A stretch of DNA of 64,000 nucleotides from Phenylobacterium sp. (GTDB taxonomy: Bacteria > Pseudomonadota > Alphaproteobacteria > Caulobacterales > Caulobacteraceae), in contig NZ_WGNY01000019.1 in NCBI RefSeq assembly GCF_016124325.1, positions 248,001 through 312,000 on the forward strand, written 5' to 3'. The translations under genes were made by a program, and so were the position numbers. Under the pieces are notes generated by a model. The model did no database searches and was not told where the DNA came from. It was given only the letters and a program-made list of their open reading frames with translations. This document shows positions 15,086 to 24,190 of this stretch, piece after piece (the first letter of the stretch is position 1; the number at the start of each line of letters is the position of its first letter).

Positions 15086-15820
15086 ATGAGCGAACCCGAG
15101 TCGCGTCCGCCCCACATCCTGGTTGTCGACGACGAGCACGAGATTCGCCGCCTGGTCGGCGAATACCTCAAGGGCGCAGACCTGCGCGTGACGCTGGCCG
15201 AGAGCGCCGCGGCGGCGCGTCGCCTTCTGGGCGTCGAGCGCGTCGATCTCATCGTCCTCGACGTGATGATGCCCGGCGAGGACGGCCTGTCCCTTTGCCG
15301 CCACCTGCGCGAAACCGACGGGCCGCCGGTCATACTGCTGACGGCGCGCAGCGACGACGCCGATCGGATCGTCGGCCTCGAACTGGGTGCCGATGACTAC
15401 CTCCCCAAGCCCTTCAATCCACGGGAATTGCTGGCTCGCATTCGCGCCGTGCTGCGCCGGCTCGAAGGGGCGCAGAGGCCTGAAGCCGCCAAGCTTGGCG
15501 AGCGCGTCCTGTTCGGCCCCTGGACGCTGCAGGTGGGTCAGCGCGAGCTCGTGGGCGCCGACGGCGTGGTCGTGCCCTTGTCGACCGGCGAGTTCCGCCT
15601 GCTCGTGAGTTTCCTGGAGCGGCCGCGTCTGGTGCTGTCGCGCGAGCAGCTGCTCGACATCACCCAGGGGCGCGACGCAGAGGCGTTCGACCGCAGCATC
15701 GACAATCAGGTCTCGCGCCTGCGCAAGAAGATCGAAGAAGACCCCGCCAATCCGCGTTTCATCAAGACGGTGTGGGGCGGCGGCTATCAGTTCGTCGGCG
15801 ACGTCGAGCGCCGCAAGTGA
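15086..15820 (+). CDS. OmpR-family response regulator
   Basis: A 244-residue two-domain regulator. The receiver spans residues 10-125 with acidic pocket DDE (15-17), phospho-acceptor Asp59 (VLDVMMPGEDG), Thr in LLTARS and Lys in LPKPF. The winged-helix output domain spans about 145-240 and ends GGGYQFVGDVERRK. ATG at 15086 has GGGAGA upstream. The stop overlaps the kinase start (GTGA). It is of the OmpR subtype (GADDYLPKPFNPRELLARIRAVLRR). Its probable targets are itself, the Spy-like gene and the efflux operon, judged by the shared repeat. Confidence 0.93.
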   Translation: MSEPESRPPHILVVDDEHEIRRLVGEYLKGADLRVTLAESAAAARRLLGVERVDLIVLDVMMPGEDGLSLCRHLRETDGPPVILLTARSDDADRIVGLELGADDYLPKPFNPRELLARIRAVLRRLEGAQRPEAAKLGERVLFGPWTLQVGQRELVGADGVVVPLSTGEFRLLVSFLERPRLVLSREQLLDITQGRDAEAFDRSIDNQVSRLRKKIEEDPANPRFIKTVWGGGYQFVGDVERRK

Positions 15821-17247
15821 AGCGCCCGCTCGACAGCCTCGCAATGCGCATGGCGGTAGCGGTCGCGGCGACCCTCCTCATTGCGCAATGCGCGAATGTC
15901 GCGCTGATCGTCGGCGAACGGCGGCTGTCCTTCGCGCTGGCCCAGCATTCCGCGGCGATCGGCCAATTCGTGCAGCGCGCCGAGGCGCTGCATCACGGCG
16001 GGTCGGCCGCGCCCCTGGTGGTCAACGATCAGGGTCAACTGCAGTTCTTCGACGTCGGTAAGCTTTCCGCCGTCGCCCGCTTTCCCGACGGCGACCAACC
16101 GCGCCAGTTCCAGCGCGTGCTTGACCGCCGCCTGCGGAGCGCCGGCCTGGAGGCTGCCGCAGACCGCGCCGCGGCGCGGACCTATGTGGTGAACTCGACG
16201 CAGATGTCCCGCGTGGTCACCCAGTCCGGGATGGTCCTGGGCGAACTCGGGCTCGGCGCCGCGCTGCGTGAAGCGCCGGGCGCCAACGACAAGGCGCAGT
16301 TCCAGCTGACGGTGATTTCCGCGCCGCTCCCGGACGGGCGTTGGCTCAATTCGGTGCTGCGCACGCCGCAGATCGCCCACGAGCTGGGCGGGCGGGTGCT
16401 GGCGGGCACGGCGCTCCTGCTGACCGCCGCGATCGCGGTGACGCTCTGGTTGGCGTGGCTGATCTCACGTCCGCTGCGCAGTCTGGCCCACGCATGCGAG
16501 GATTTGCGGGTCGGCCGCGAGGTCGCGCCCATTCCCGAGGAAGGCCCCAGTGACGTGCGCCACATGATCGCGGCGTTCAACGCGTTGAACGACGGGCGCG
16601 CACGGCTGATCGACCTGCAGAGGCGCATGATCGGCGCCATCGGGCACGACCTGCGCACGCCGCTCACCACGCTGCGCCTTCGCGCCGAGATGATCGAAGA
16701 TCCCGAGAATCGCGATCGCACGATCGCCGTCGTCGAAGAGGCGCAAAGCACGATCGACGCCGTCCTGTCGTTCGTGCGCGAAGGCGTCGCGCCCGAACAG
16801 ACCCGCAAGGTCGATCTGCCAGCCCTGGTTGACGCTCTTTGCGCCGACTATCGGGATCTCGGACAGGACGTCGTGTTCGAGAGCGAAGAAGCCAAGCTCG
16901 CCGTCTTCATCCGATCGGCCCAGATCTCGCGCGCGCTGCGAAACCTGATCGAGAACGCGCTCAAGTACGGCCAGCGCGCGAGAGTTCGCCTTCGCGTGCT
17001 CAGGGAAGACGTTGTGGTCGAGATCGACGACGATGGCGCGGGCGTGCCCGATCCCCAGCAGGAGGCCGTGTTCGAGCCGTTCGTGCGCCTGGAGGATTCG
17101 CGCAATCGCGAGACGGGCGGGCTCGGCCTGGGACTGGCGATCGCCCGCACCATCGCGCGCAGTCACGGCGGCGAAATCACGCTCAAGAACCGCCCTGAAG
17201 GCGGCGCGCGCGCCATGCTGAGAATGCCTTTGACGGCGGTGGAATAG
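15817..17247 (+). CDS. EnvZ-type sensor histidine kinase
   Basis: A 476-residue kinase. Transmembrane helix 1 is at residues 11-30 and helix 2 near 195-215 (AGTALLLTAAIAVTLWLAWL), enclosing a periplasmic sensor of about 165 residues. HAMP follows (SRPLRSLAHACEDLRVGREV). The H-box is MIGAIGHDLRTPLTTLRLRA with His277, then the N-box NLIENALKYGQ, G1 DDDGAGVPD and G2 GGLGLGLAIARTIARSHGG. GTG at 15817 overlaps the regulator stop. It partners the preceding regulator. The stimulus is not known; the linked pump and Spy-like protein suggest an envelope or toxic-compound signal. Confidence 0.92.
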   Translation: MKRPLDSLAMRMAVAVAATLLIAQCANVALIVGERRLSFALAQHSAAIGQFVQRAEALHHGGSAAPLVVNDQGQLQFFDVGKLSAVARFPDGDQPRQFQRVLDRRLRSAGLEAAADRAAARTYVVNSTQMSRVVTQSGMVLGELGLGAALREAPGANDKAQFQLTVISAPLPDGRWLNSVLRTPQIAHELGGRVLAGTALLLTAAIAVTLWLAWLISRPLRSLAHACEDLRVGREVAPIPEEGPSDVRHMIAAFNALNDGRARLIDLQRRMIGAIGHDLRTPLTTLRLRAEMIEDPENRDRTIAVVEEAQSTIDAVLSFVREGVAPEQTRKVDLPALVDALCADYRDLGQDVVFESEEAKLAVFIRSAQISRALRNLIENALKYGQRARVRLRVLREDVVVEIDDDGAGVPDPQQEAVFEPFVRLEDSRNRETGGLGLGLAIARTIARSHGGEITLKNRPEGGARAMLRMPLTAVE

Positions 17248-17258
17248 GCCGACCGCTA

Positions 17259-17306
17259 GAGCGCGTTAGGCGAAAGTGTGGGCGGCTTCGCCGCTCGAAC
17301 GCGCTC
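17259..17306. repeat. Nested palindrome (GAGCGCGTT...AACGCGCTC)
   Basis: 9-bp outer arms (17259-17267, 17298-17306) enclose a smaller GCGGC-TTC-GCCGC hairpin (17282-17294). It starts 11 bp after the kinase stop, so it may end that transcript. Its form is that of the dispersed intergenic palindromes of alphaproteobacteria; copy number cannot be seen in one window. Confidence 0.6.
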
Positions 17307-17336
17307 CACACTTTGGAATCTAGAGCACAACTCAGC

Positions 17337-17358
17337 GGTCAGATGTTCACATCTGACC
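17337..17358. repeat. 22-bp palindrome with 10-bp perfect arms
   Basis: GGTCAGATGT (17337-17346), TC, ACATCTGACC (17349-17358). It may be an operator, part of a REP-like element, or the end of a lost insertion sequence. It lies 50 bp before the efflux-operon regulator site. Confidence 0.6.
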
Positions 17359-17407
17359 CCACCCTGTTCTGGGCGTCGCGGGCGCTGCATTTCCACTGAT
17401 GCACTTT

Positions 17408-17434
17408 GCGACAATTCTCTTCCTGAGTGGGACA
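17408..17434 (+). promoter_or_regulatory. Phased GCGACA / GGGACA repeat upstream of efflux operon
   Basis: TTTGCGACAATTC with GGGACATCC 21 bp further (starts 17408 and 17429), about 80 bp before the outer-membrane factor gene. Spacing is identical to the Spy-like copy and the orientation is the same. Confidence 0.6.
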
Positions 17435-17513
17435 TCCGCGCCATGGGCGCGCCCTAGAAGCTCCATCGCCGCACCACGACGACGCGGCGACGAACTTCTA
17501 GGTGAAACATCGC

Positions 17514-18947
17514 ATGAAACGCCGCCTGCACGTCTTGACGATCGCCTCCGCGCTCGCCGTGACGGCCTGCGCATCCGGCGCGCCGCCACACGTGGACGTC
17601 TACAGCGGCGCACAGGAATGGGGGACGCCAACCCCCGTCGCTCCCATTGACGATCACTGGTGGGAAAGCTTCGGCGACGCTCGGCTGAACGCGCTGATCG
17701 CGGAAGTGCAGATGGAAAATCCGCGGGTCCTGCGGGCCGCCGCCCGCGCCGATCAGGCGCAGGCCCAGGCGCGCATCGCCGGGGCGGCCCGTTGGCCGCA
17801 GCTCTCGGCGGGGCTCGGCGCGGCCAAGCAACAGCAATCGCTCGCCGGATTTCCCCTGGTTGACGCCGGCGGCCGAGCGACATCCGTGGAAACGCACAAC
17901 GTCGGGATCTCGCTCAATGTTGTGTGGGAGGCCGACCTCTGGGGGCGGATCGCCGCTTTGGACGGCGCGGCGCAAGAGGACTTCCTCGCTTCGGCGGAGA
18001 ACCTTCGGGCGGCCCGCCAATCGATGGCGGCGCAGACGGCCAAGCTCTATTTCGCCACGATCGAGGCTCGGGAACAGCTTGAGTTCGCCCAGCGCACGGT
18101 CGCCGCGCTGGAGGAGACGGCGCGCCAGGTCGGCGACCGCGCCGACGCCGGTGTTGCGTCGCCGACCGACAAGTTCCTGGCGATCGCCAACCTCGAAACA
18201 GCGCGCGCCGGCCTGCGCCAACGCTCGGACGCCTACCAGCAGTCCGCCCGCCAGCTGGAGGTCCTCCTCGGGGACTACCCGGCGGGCCAGATCGCGACGC
18301 CCGACGTTCTGCCCGACGCGCCGCCGCCGCCGCCCGCCGGCGCGCCGGCCGATCTCTTGGCCCGCCGCCCCGACCTCATCGCCGCCGAAAAGGCGGTGCG
18401 CGCCGCGGGCTTGCGGACCTACGCCGCGCAGCGCGCCCTTCTGCCCTCGATCAGCCTGACCGGATCGGCGGGGCGGCTATCCAGCGATCTTTCGGATCTG
18501 CTGGATGGCGACTTCTCGGTCTGGTCGATCGCGCATCAGGCCGTGCAGCCGATCTTCCAGGGCGGCCGCCTGCGGGCCAACGTCGTGCTGTCGGACGCGC
18601 GTCAGCGCGAAGCGGTGGAAGCCTACGCCGAAGCGACGCTCACGGCCTTCGCGGAAGTGGAGTCGGCGCTGGCCAGGGAGGCGCTCCTCGCCGCGCGCGA
18701 GGCGTCCCTCGCGACGGCGTCCAAGGCCGCCACCGAGGCCGAACGCATCGCCTACCACCGCTATGCGCAAGGGGTGGCGCCGTTCCTGACGGTGCTCGAG
18801 TCGCAGCAGCGCGCGCTCGACACGCGCAGCGCCTACATCGCCGCCCGCCGTCAGCGGCTGGAGAACAGAATTGACCTTCATCTCGCCCTCGGCGGCGGGT
18901 TCGACGCTTCGAACCCGGGCGCGGCGGCAAGCCCATCCTCGGAGTAG
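17514..18947 (+). CDS. RND outer-membrane efflux factor (NodT/OprM type lipoprotein)
   Basis: A 477-residue outer-membrane factor. The signal ends in a lipobox (AVTACASG), so it is a lipoprotein. It is followed by the two OMF repeats, with DHWWESFGDARLNALIAEV at the start and conserved ARRPDLIAAEKAVRAAG in the middle. It forms the TolC-like exit duct of a tripartite pump. ATG at 17514 has AGGTGA 8 nt upstream. It is first in an operon with the adaptor (3 bp gap) and the RND pump (14 bp gap), and the two-component pair lies immediately upstream. Confidence 0.92.
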   Translation: MKRRLHVLTIASALAVTACASGAPPHVDVYSGAQEWGTPTPVAPIDDHWWESFGDARLNALIAEVQMENPRVLRAAARADQAQAQARIAGAARWPQLSAGLGAAKQQQSLAGFPLVDAGGRATSVETHNVGISLNVVWEADLWGRIAALDGAAQEDFLASAENLRAARQSMAAQTAKLYFATIEAREQLEFAQRTVAALEETARQVGDRADAGVASPTDKFLAIANLETARAGLRQRSDAYQQSARQLEVLLGDYPAGQIATPDVLPDAPPPPPAGAPADLLARRPDLIAAEKAVRAAGLRTYAAQRALLPSISLTGSAGRLSSDLSDLLDGDFSVWSIAHQAVQPIFQGGRLRANVVLSDARQREAVEAYAEATLTAFAEVESALAREALLAAREASLATASKAATEAERIAYHRYAQGVAPFLTVLESQQRALDTRSAYIAARRQRLENRIDLHLALGGGFDASNPGAAASPSSE

Positions 18948-18950
18948 AAC

Positions 18951-20117
18951 ATGCGCAGCAAATTGAAGCTGTTGGCGCCGGCGCTCGTCGTGTGCCTCAC
19001 GGCCGGATGCACGGCCAAGACGGACACGGCGGCCAAGTCGCAAGCGTCCCAAGCGAAGGTGAGCGTCCGCGTCGCCGCGATCCAGCGGGGCGAGGTGCAA
19101 CGTTGGATCTTCGGCGAAGGCACCGCGCGGGCGGTTCAGCGCGAATTCCTGAGCTTCGAAAGCCCCGGGCGCATCGCGTACCTCAACCCGTCCCTCAAGG
19201 AAGGCGATCGCGTCCGGAAGGGCCAGCTTATCGCGTATCAGGCCAAGAACGTTCGAGCGGACGATCAGCCCTCCGGCCTTTCCCACGTGGCCGTCCGCGA
19301 GGCGCAAGCCAACCTCGAGCTGGCGCAAAGGACCTTCGACCGCTTCGAGCGCCTGCTCGAACTGGGGTCCGCCTCACAGCAGGAGTACGACGAAGCCCAG
19401 GCCCAGCTGAAGCGGGCGCGCGTGCAATACGAGAACGCGTCTCTGTCGGCCGCTGAGTCGCGCATCGTCGCGCCCATCGACGGCGTGGTGGCGCGCCTGA
19501 ACATCGAGCAGGGGTACTACTTCTCCCCGCAGCAGGTGCAGACGGCGAACGAGGGGGCGGCGCTGAGCACCGTTCCCGTCGTCATCGTCAACCCGGCCCA
19601 GTACGAGGTGCGGGTCAACTTGCCGTCGTACGCCTTCGGACGCGTCGGAGCCGGCGCCGACGTGCTGATGGCGCAGGCCGGTTCCACAGGGTCGGCCCGG
19701 GAAGGCGGCCCGCCCCCGGCTGCGGCGATCGGGGGCCGCGTCTACGCGGTCAGCCCTTCGATCGATCCCGAGACGCGCACGTTCGCGGTCCGGATCCGCA
19801 CCGTCCAGGGCGCCAAGCAGATCCAGGACGGTGAGTTCATGACGGTCTGGATCGCCGGCCCCGTGGCCGAAGACGCGGTCGTCGTGCCGATCAACGCGCT
19901 TCGGTACGAGAACTCCAAGCCCTTCGTGTTCCGCTTGGATCGCAGCGCGAACAGGGTCTCGAAGGCGGCGATCCGGACCGGATTGGAGGGCCCGAGCGGC
20001 TTTGAAGTGCTCGCGGGTCTCAAGCCTGGCGACGTCGTCGTCACCGACGGACGTTCCCGCCTCGCCGACGGTGATGCCGTCCGCCTCATCGGCGCCGCGC
20101 CGCAGCCCATCGAATAG
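18951..20117 (+). CDS. RND efflux periplasmic adaptor (membrane fusion protein)
   Basis: A 388-residue adaptor lipoprotein with lipobox LTAGCTAK. Domains follow the usual order: lipoyl half (GRIAYLNPSLKEGDRVRKGQLIAYQ), a coiled-coil hairpin at about residues 100-165 (REAQANLELAQRTFDRFERLLELGSASQQEYDEAQAQLKRARVQYENASLSAAESRIVAP in sections), the second lipoyl half, beta-barrel and membrane-proximal domains (GDVVVTDGRSRLADGDAVRLI). It joins the pump to the outer-membrane factor. The position between those two genes leaves little doubt about the complex. Confidence 0.93.
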   Translation: MRSKLKLLAPALVVCLTAGCTAKTDTAAKSQASQAKVSVRVAAIQRGEVQRWIFGEGTARAVQREFLSFESPGRIAYLNPSLKEGDRVRKGQLIAYQAKNVRADDQPSGLSHVAVREAQANLELAQRTFDRFERLLELGSASQQEYDEAQAQLKRARVQYENASLSAAESRIVAPIDGVVARLNIEQGYYFSPQQVQTANEGAALSTVPVVIVNPAQYEVRVNLPSYAFGRVGAGADVLMAQAGSTGSAREGGPPPAAAIGGRVYAVSPSIDPETRTFAVRIRTVQGAKQIQDGEFMTVWIAGPVAEDAVVVPINALRYENSKPFVFRLDRSANRVSKAAIRTGLEGPSGFEVLAGLKPGDVVVTDGRSRLADGDAVRLIGAAPQPIE

Positions 20118-20131
20118 ATCGAAAGACCCCG

Positions 20132-23100
20132 ATGTCCGAAATCAACCGCAAGGATGAACCGCGCGGCGACACGCCGCGCGAGACGGAGGAAGTCGCCAAT
20201 GCGCATCCGCTGGCGCGCTTCCTGTTCCTCAAGACCACGTTCGCGACGCTCCTGGCCCTGCTGTTCCTGGTGGGCGGCGTCTTCGCCTATCTGGGCCTGA
20301 CCAAGGAGTCGCTGCCCGATCTCGACATTCCGAGCGCCATCGTGACGACCGCGTGGCCCGGCGCCGATCCGCAGACCATCGAAGACCAGGTGACGCGGCG
20401 CGTCGAGGACGAGATCGCGACCCTGCCGGGCTTGAAGGCGTATTCGAGCGCCTCCTTCGATTCCTTTTCGGTCATCGCCGTCGAATTCACCGCCGAGTCG
20501 GACAGCGGCGAGGCGATGCGGCGGCTGCGGGACGCGGTCGCCGACGCCGAGGCCGAGTTGCCCGGCGACGCCGACGCCCCGGATATCCAGCAGGTGTCGG
20601 TCGACGACCGTCCGATCATGACCATCGCGCTGACCGGCGCGGAGTCCGAAGCCGAGCTGAACCAGCTCGCCGAAGAACTGCAGGCGCGCATCGCGACCAT
20701 CGGCGGCGTCAAGGCCGCCGAACTGGGCGGCGCGCGCGATGAGATCATCCAGGTGCTGTTGGCGCCGGAACGGCTCCTGGCCCTTGGCGTGCCGCCCACA
20801 CAGGTCACCCAGGCGATCTCCGCCGCCAATCTCGACCAGCCGTTCGGGGACATCGAAAGCGAGGAGATCAATGCCGTCGCGCGGCTTGAGGGCCGGTTCC
20901 AAAGCGTCGAGGACTTGCGCGATCTGCCGATCGTCCACCGCGGGGGCGCGCTCAACGAACATTCCATGCGCCTGGGCGAACTGGCGAGCGTGGAGCGCAA
21001 GTTCGAAACCGAGACGACGCGCGCGTTCTTCAGCGAGGACGGCGCTCCGTTCGGCCGTTCCATCGAAATCTCGATCAAGAAGACGCCCGGCGCCGACACG
21101 GTCAAGCTGATCGCGGAGATCAAGGCCGACCTGGAAGAATGGCGGCAGACCCCGATCTGGCCGAAGGGCGCCGAATACACCGTCACGCAGGATGAGTCGG
21201 AGCAGATCTGGGAGTCGCTTTCCGGCGTCTTCGTGAACGGCCTTCAGGCCATGATCATCGTGTTCGTCATCCTCTTCCTGATCCTGACCTGGCGGGAAGG
21301 GCTGATCGCGGGCCTGTCGATCCCGCTGTCCTTCAGCGGCGCGCTGATCATCATCTGGCTTCTGGGTTACAGCCTCAATGAGCTCGTGATCATCGGCATG
21401 GTGCTCGCGCTCGGCCTGCTGGTGGACGTGTTCATCCTCATGATGGAAGGCATCCACGAGGAGATCTACGCAAACCGGAAGACCTTCGGTCAGGCGGCGC
21501 TGGCCACCATCAAACGATACGGCATGCCGGCGTTCGCCGGTCAGCTGACCACGGTGCTGGCGCTGGCCCCGCTGATGGCGATCGCAGGCATCTCCGGCAA
21601 GTTCATACGCGTTCTGCCGGTCACGGCGATCGCCTGTCTGACGGTGGCGTTCGTCGCCGCGCTGTTGGTCAGCGTGCCGCTCTCGCGCCATTTGCTCGGC
21701 CGCGTCGCCAAGCAGGGCGCCGAGGTGAAGGAGACCAAGGCCGACCGGATCATGGGCGCGATGTCGGCGCGGCTGAAAGCCTGGAGTCTGGCCGCTACGC
21801 TGGCGAGCAAGCGGCGCGCGATGCTCTGGACCGCCGGCGCGCTGGGCGTGTTCCTGATCTCGCTGGTCGCCGCCACCCAGGTCCCCGTCACGATGTATCC
21901 GCCCAAGGACGGGATCAATGTCGGCGTAAATATCGAACTGCCGCCGTCGACGACGCTGAGCGCCTCGCAGCGCGTCGCCGACGATGTCGGAGAGATGCTG
22001 CGCAAGCAGCCATATGTCGAACGCGTCAGCAAGCTGGTCGGCCGAAAGAGCCCCTTCGCGTCCGGCTCGATCCTGTCGGCGCTGGAGCCCTCGGACGCGG
22101 AGAACTTCATCGGGCTTTCCATAACGCTGGTCGAACGCGGCGACCGGACCAAGCCGAGCTACGCCCTTGAAGGCGAGATCCGCGAGGACCTGAGGCGCTG
22201 GCTCGACGCCAATGTCGCGGGCGCGCGGCTGCTGGTCACCAGCGAAAGCGGCGGGCCGTCCACAGACGATCCGATCTCCGTCGACATCACGGGTGACGAC
22301 ATGGGCGAGTTGCAACGGCTTTCCGCGCAGGTTCAGGACATCCTGGGCGGCATCGCCGGCGCCACCGACGTCCGGGACAATCTCGGCAGCGTCAAAGCCG
22401 AGCTCTCGCTGCATCCCAGGCGCGAGGCGGCCGATTTCTTCGGTCTGACCCAGAAGGATCTCGCCGCGCAGATCCGCTACGCCCTGTCGAACGACAAGGT
22501 CGGCGTGTTCGCCACCGGTGGCCCGCAGAAGGATCTCGACATCCATCTCGGGCTCGACTGGGAGGGACGCGGCGGCGAGGCGGGCGGACCCACCCGGATG
22601 CAGGACCTGGCCCTGGTGCGCGCCTTCATCCCGGGCGGATACACGGTCGGGCTGCTGTCGCTGGTGGATCCGCAACTTTCGGAAGCGCCGTCCTCCATCC
22701 TGCATCGTGACGGCGAACGCGCCATCACGGTCCTGTCCAAGGTCAGCGGCGCCAATGTCGGCGATGTGGACTCGGAGTTGAGGACGCGGCTTGAAGCCGC
22801 CAGCGCCGATTGGCCGGCGGGCTACGCCTGGTCGATCGGCGGCGAGTCCGACGAGACCGCCCAGACCTTCGGCTCGGCCGGCGTCATGCTCGTGGTCGCG
22901 CTGGTCATGGTGTTCGCCGTGTTGGTCATCGTGTTCGGCTCCTTCAGCCAGGCGGTGATCCTGATGACGACCATGCCGCTGGCGCTCGTCGGCACATTCC
23001 TGGGCTTCTGGATCACCGGCATGTCGCTCAGCTTCTTTGCTATGGTGGGCGTCATCTCGCTGATCGGCATTGTCGCCAACAACGGCATCGTCATGGTCGC

Positions 23101-23371
23101 GACCATGAACGAGCGCCTGCAGGAAGGCGCGACGATCACCGAAGCGGCCGCCGACGGCGCCGCCGCGCGGCTCCGGCCGATCCTGACCACCTCGATCACG
23201 ACGGTGGTCGGCCTCATCCCGCTGGCGACGGGCAGCTCGATGTACGCGCCCCTGTGCTACGCCATCATCTTCGGGCTGGTCGCCTCGACACTGCTTTCGC
23301 TCGTCATCGTGCCTTGCCTCTACCTCCTGCTGACGCGGGACAGTCAAAGCGAGATCGCCGTGCTGGACTGA
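20132..23371 (+). CDS. RND-superfamily efflux pump
   Basis: A 1079-residue inner-membrane pump with the duplicated RND layout: a helix near residue 40, a large periplasmic loop with the PDLDIPSAIVTTAWPGADPQTIEDQV opening, six clustered helices, then the repeat. In TM4 the proton-relay region reads LGLLVDVFILMMEGI: Asp432 is present, but the second Asp of the classic DD pair is Val. TM10 has GIVANNGIVMVATMNE. The type is closer to CzcA/MexW-like or lipophilic-compound pumps of alphaproteobacteria than to AcrB. The substrate is not predictable. It is third in the operon, with control probably by the adjacent OmpR-type regulator. Confidence 0.92.
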   Translation: MSEINRKDEPRGDTPRETEEVANAHPLARFLFLKTTFATLLALLFLVGGVFAYLGLTKESLPDLDIPSAIVTTAWPGADPQTIEDQVTRRVEDEIATLPGLKAYSSASFDSFSVIAVEFTAESDSGEAMRRLRDAVADAEAELPGDADAPDIQQVSVDDRPIMTIALTGAESEAELNQLAEELQARIATIGGVKAAELGGARDEIIQVLLAPERLLALGVPPTQVTQAISAANLDQPFGDIESEEINAVARLEGRFQSVEDLRDLPIVHRGGALNEHSMRLGELASVERKFETETTRAFFSEDGAPFGRSIEISIKKTPGADTVKLIAEIKADLEEWRQTPIWPKGAEYTVTQDESEQIWESLSGVFVNGLQAMIIVFVILFLILTWREGLIAGLSIPLSFSGALIIIWLLGYSLNELVIIGMVLALGLLVDVFILMMEGIHEEIYANRKTFGQAALATIKRYGMPAFAGQLTTVLALAPLMAIAGISGKFIRVLPVTAIACLTVAFVAALLVSVPLSRHLLGRVAKQGAEVKETKADRIMGAMSARLKAWSLAATLASKRRAMLWTAGALGVFLISLVAATQVPVTMYPPKDGINVGVNIELPPSTTLSASQRVADDVGEMLRKQPYVERVSKLVGRKSPFASGSILSALEPSDAENFIGLSITLVERGDRTKPSYALEGEIREDLRRWLDANVAGARLLVTSESGGPSTDDPISVDITGDDMGELQRLSAQVQDILGGIAGATDVRDNLGSVKAELSLHPRREAADFFGLTQKDLAAQIRYALSNDKVGVFATGGPQKDLDIHLGLDWEGRGGEAGGPTRMQDLALVRAFIPGGYTVGLLSLVDPQLSEAPSSILHRDGERAITVLSKVSGANVGDVDSELRTRLEAASADWPAGYAWSIGGESDETAQTFGSAGVMLVVALVMVFAVLVIVFGSFSQAVILMTTMPLALVGTFLGFWITGMSLSFFAMVGVISLIGIVANNGIVMVATMNERLQEGATITEAAADGAAARLRPILTTSITTVVGLIPLATGSSMYAPLCYAIIFGLVASTLLSLVIVPCLYLLLTRDSQSEIAVLD

Positions 23372-23457
23372 CGGCGAGCGGATGGAAGGGCGCGACGGCG
23401 GCGATCGTCGGTCGCGTGCAGTGGCGTCGAGCGACGCGATCAACAAAGCGAAAAAAG

Positions 23458-24003
23458 ATGCGAACGGAATGGCGGCGCGCAAGGCGCCTTCTATCGGCGG
23501 CGCTCGTCGTCGGACTGTCGGGCTGCGTCGGCGCAACACTCAGCGGCGCGACATACGCAGCGCGCGCGTCAGAGCGCGCCGAGCTTCTGCCGACGGCCGT
23601 GAGCGGCGACGCCGACGCGCAGTACCGGCTTGGGCTTTCGTACTGCTGTCTGACGGGAGCGGAGTCGTCTACGCAGATGGCGACCGAATGGCTCTGCCGC
23701 GCGGCGCGGCAAGGTCATCCCGCCGCGCAATACGAGCTCGGCCGCATCTATGCTGGCGAGAACCCGCGTTCGCCTTCGCGGGGCCGGAAACTGATGCGCA
23801 CGGTCGCCGCCAATCAGGACCTGTCGCAGGCGCAGGCCTGGTTCGCGCTGGCGGGTGCGAACGGCCACGCGGAAGCCGCCGCGCGCGCCGACGATCTGGC
23901 CGCCCGGATGTCCGTGACCGAGCGCGCAGCCGCCGAGGCGCTGCGCGCCGATTGGCGCCGCATCCCGTGTGCGTACGACGAGGTGTTCTCGCAGGACGCC
24001 TGA
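23458..24003 (+). CDS. Sel1-repeat lipoprotein
   Basis: A 181-residue protein with lipobox GLSGCVGA and two to three Sel1-like repeats (GDADAQYRLGLSYCC, GHPAAQYELGRIYAGEN, AQAWFALAGANGHAEA). Such repeats mediate protein contacts in the envelope. ATG at 23458 is preceded by an A-rich stretch (AAAAAAG), not a strong ribosome site. It begins 86 bp after the pump gene in the same direction and may be the last gene of the efflux transcript. Role unknown. Confidence 0.78.
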   Translation: MRTEWRRARRLLSAALVVGLSGCVGATLSGATYAARASERAELLPTAVSGDADAQYRLGLSYCCLTGAESSTQMATEWLCRAARQGHPAAQYELGRIYAGENPRSPSRGRKLMRTVAANQDLSQAQAWFALAGANGHAEAAARADDLAARMSVTERAAAEALRADWRRIPCAYDEVFSQDA

Positions 24004-24132
24004 AGATCGCAGCCTGACGCGCGGCAGGACAGGCGGCGCGGGCGTCGCCGGGAAGGCCGATTCAAGGTCCGCTTGCCGGCATGGTCCCAACTTCCGCTCC
24101 TGGCCCGAACTGTCACGGCTTTGGGCGCCGGA

Positions 24133-24163
24133 GAGCTGGCTCATTTTGCCGATGAGCCAGCTC
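24133..24163. terminator. Bidirectional hairpin between convergent genes
   Basis: 12-bp perfect stem (24133-24144 with 24152-24163), 7-nt loop, placed between the convergent Sel1 and MBL genes. No T tract follows on either strand, so termination is inferred from symmetry and position. Confidence 0.55.
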
Positions 24164-24190
24164 ATTGGTCAGGTGCAGAACATGTCCCGA

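Noticed and set aside
19742..23539. 1265-codon open frame on the minus strand opposite the efflux genes
   Set aside because: Shadow of the adaptor and RND pump genes; His/Asp/Arg-rich low-complexity product and no ribosome site.
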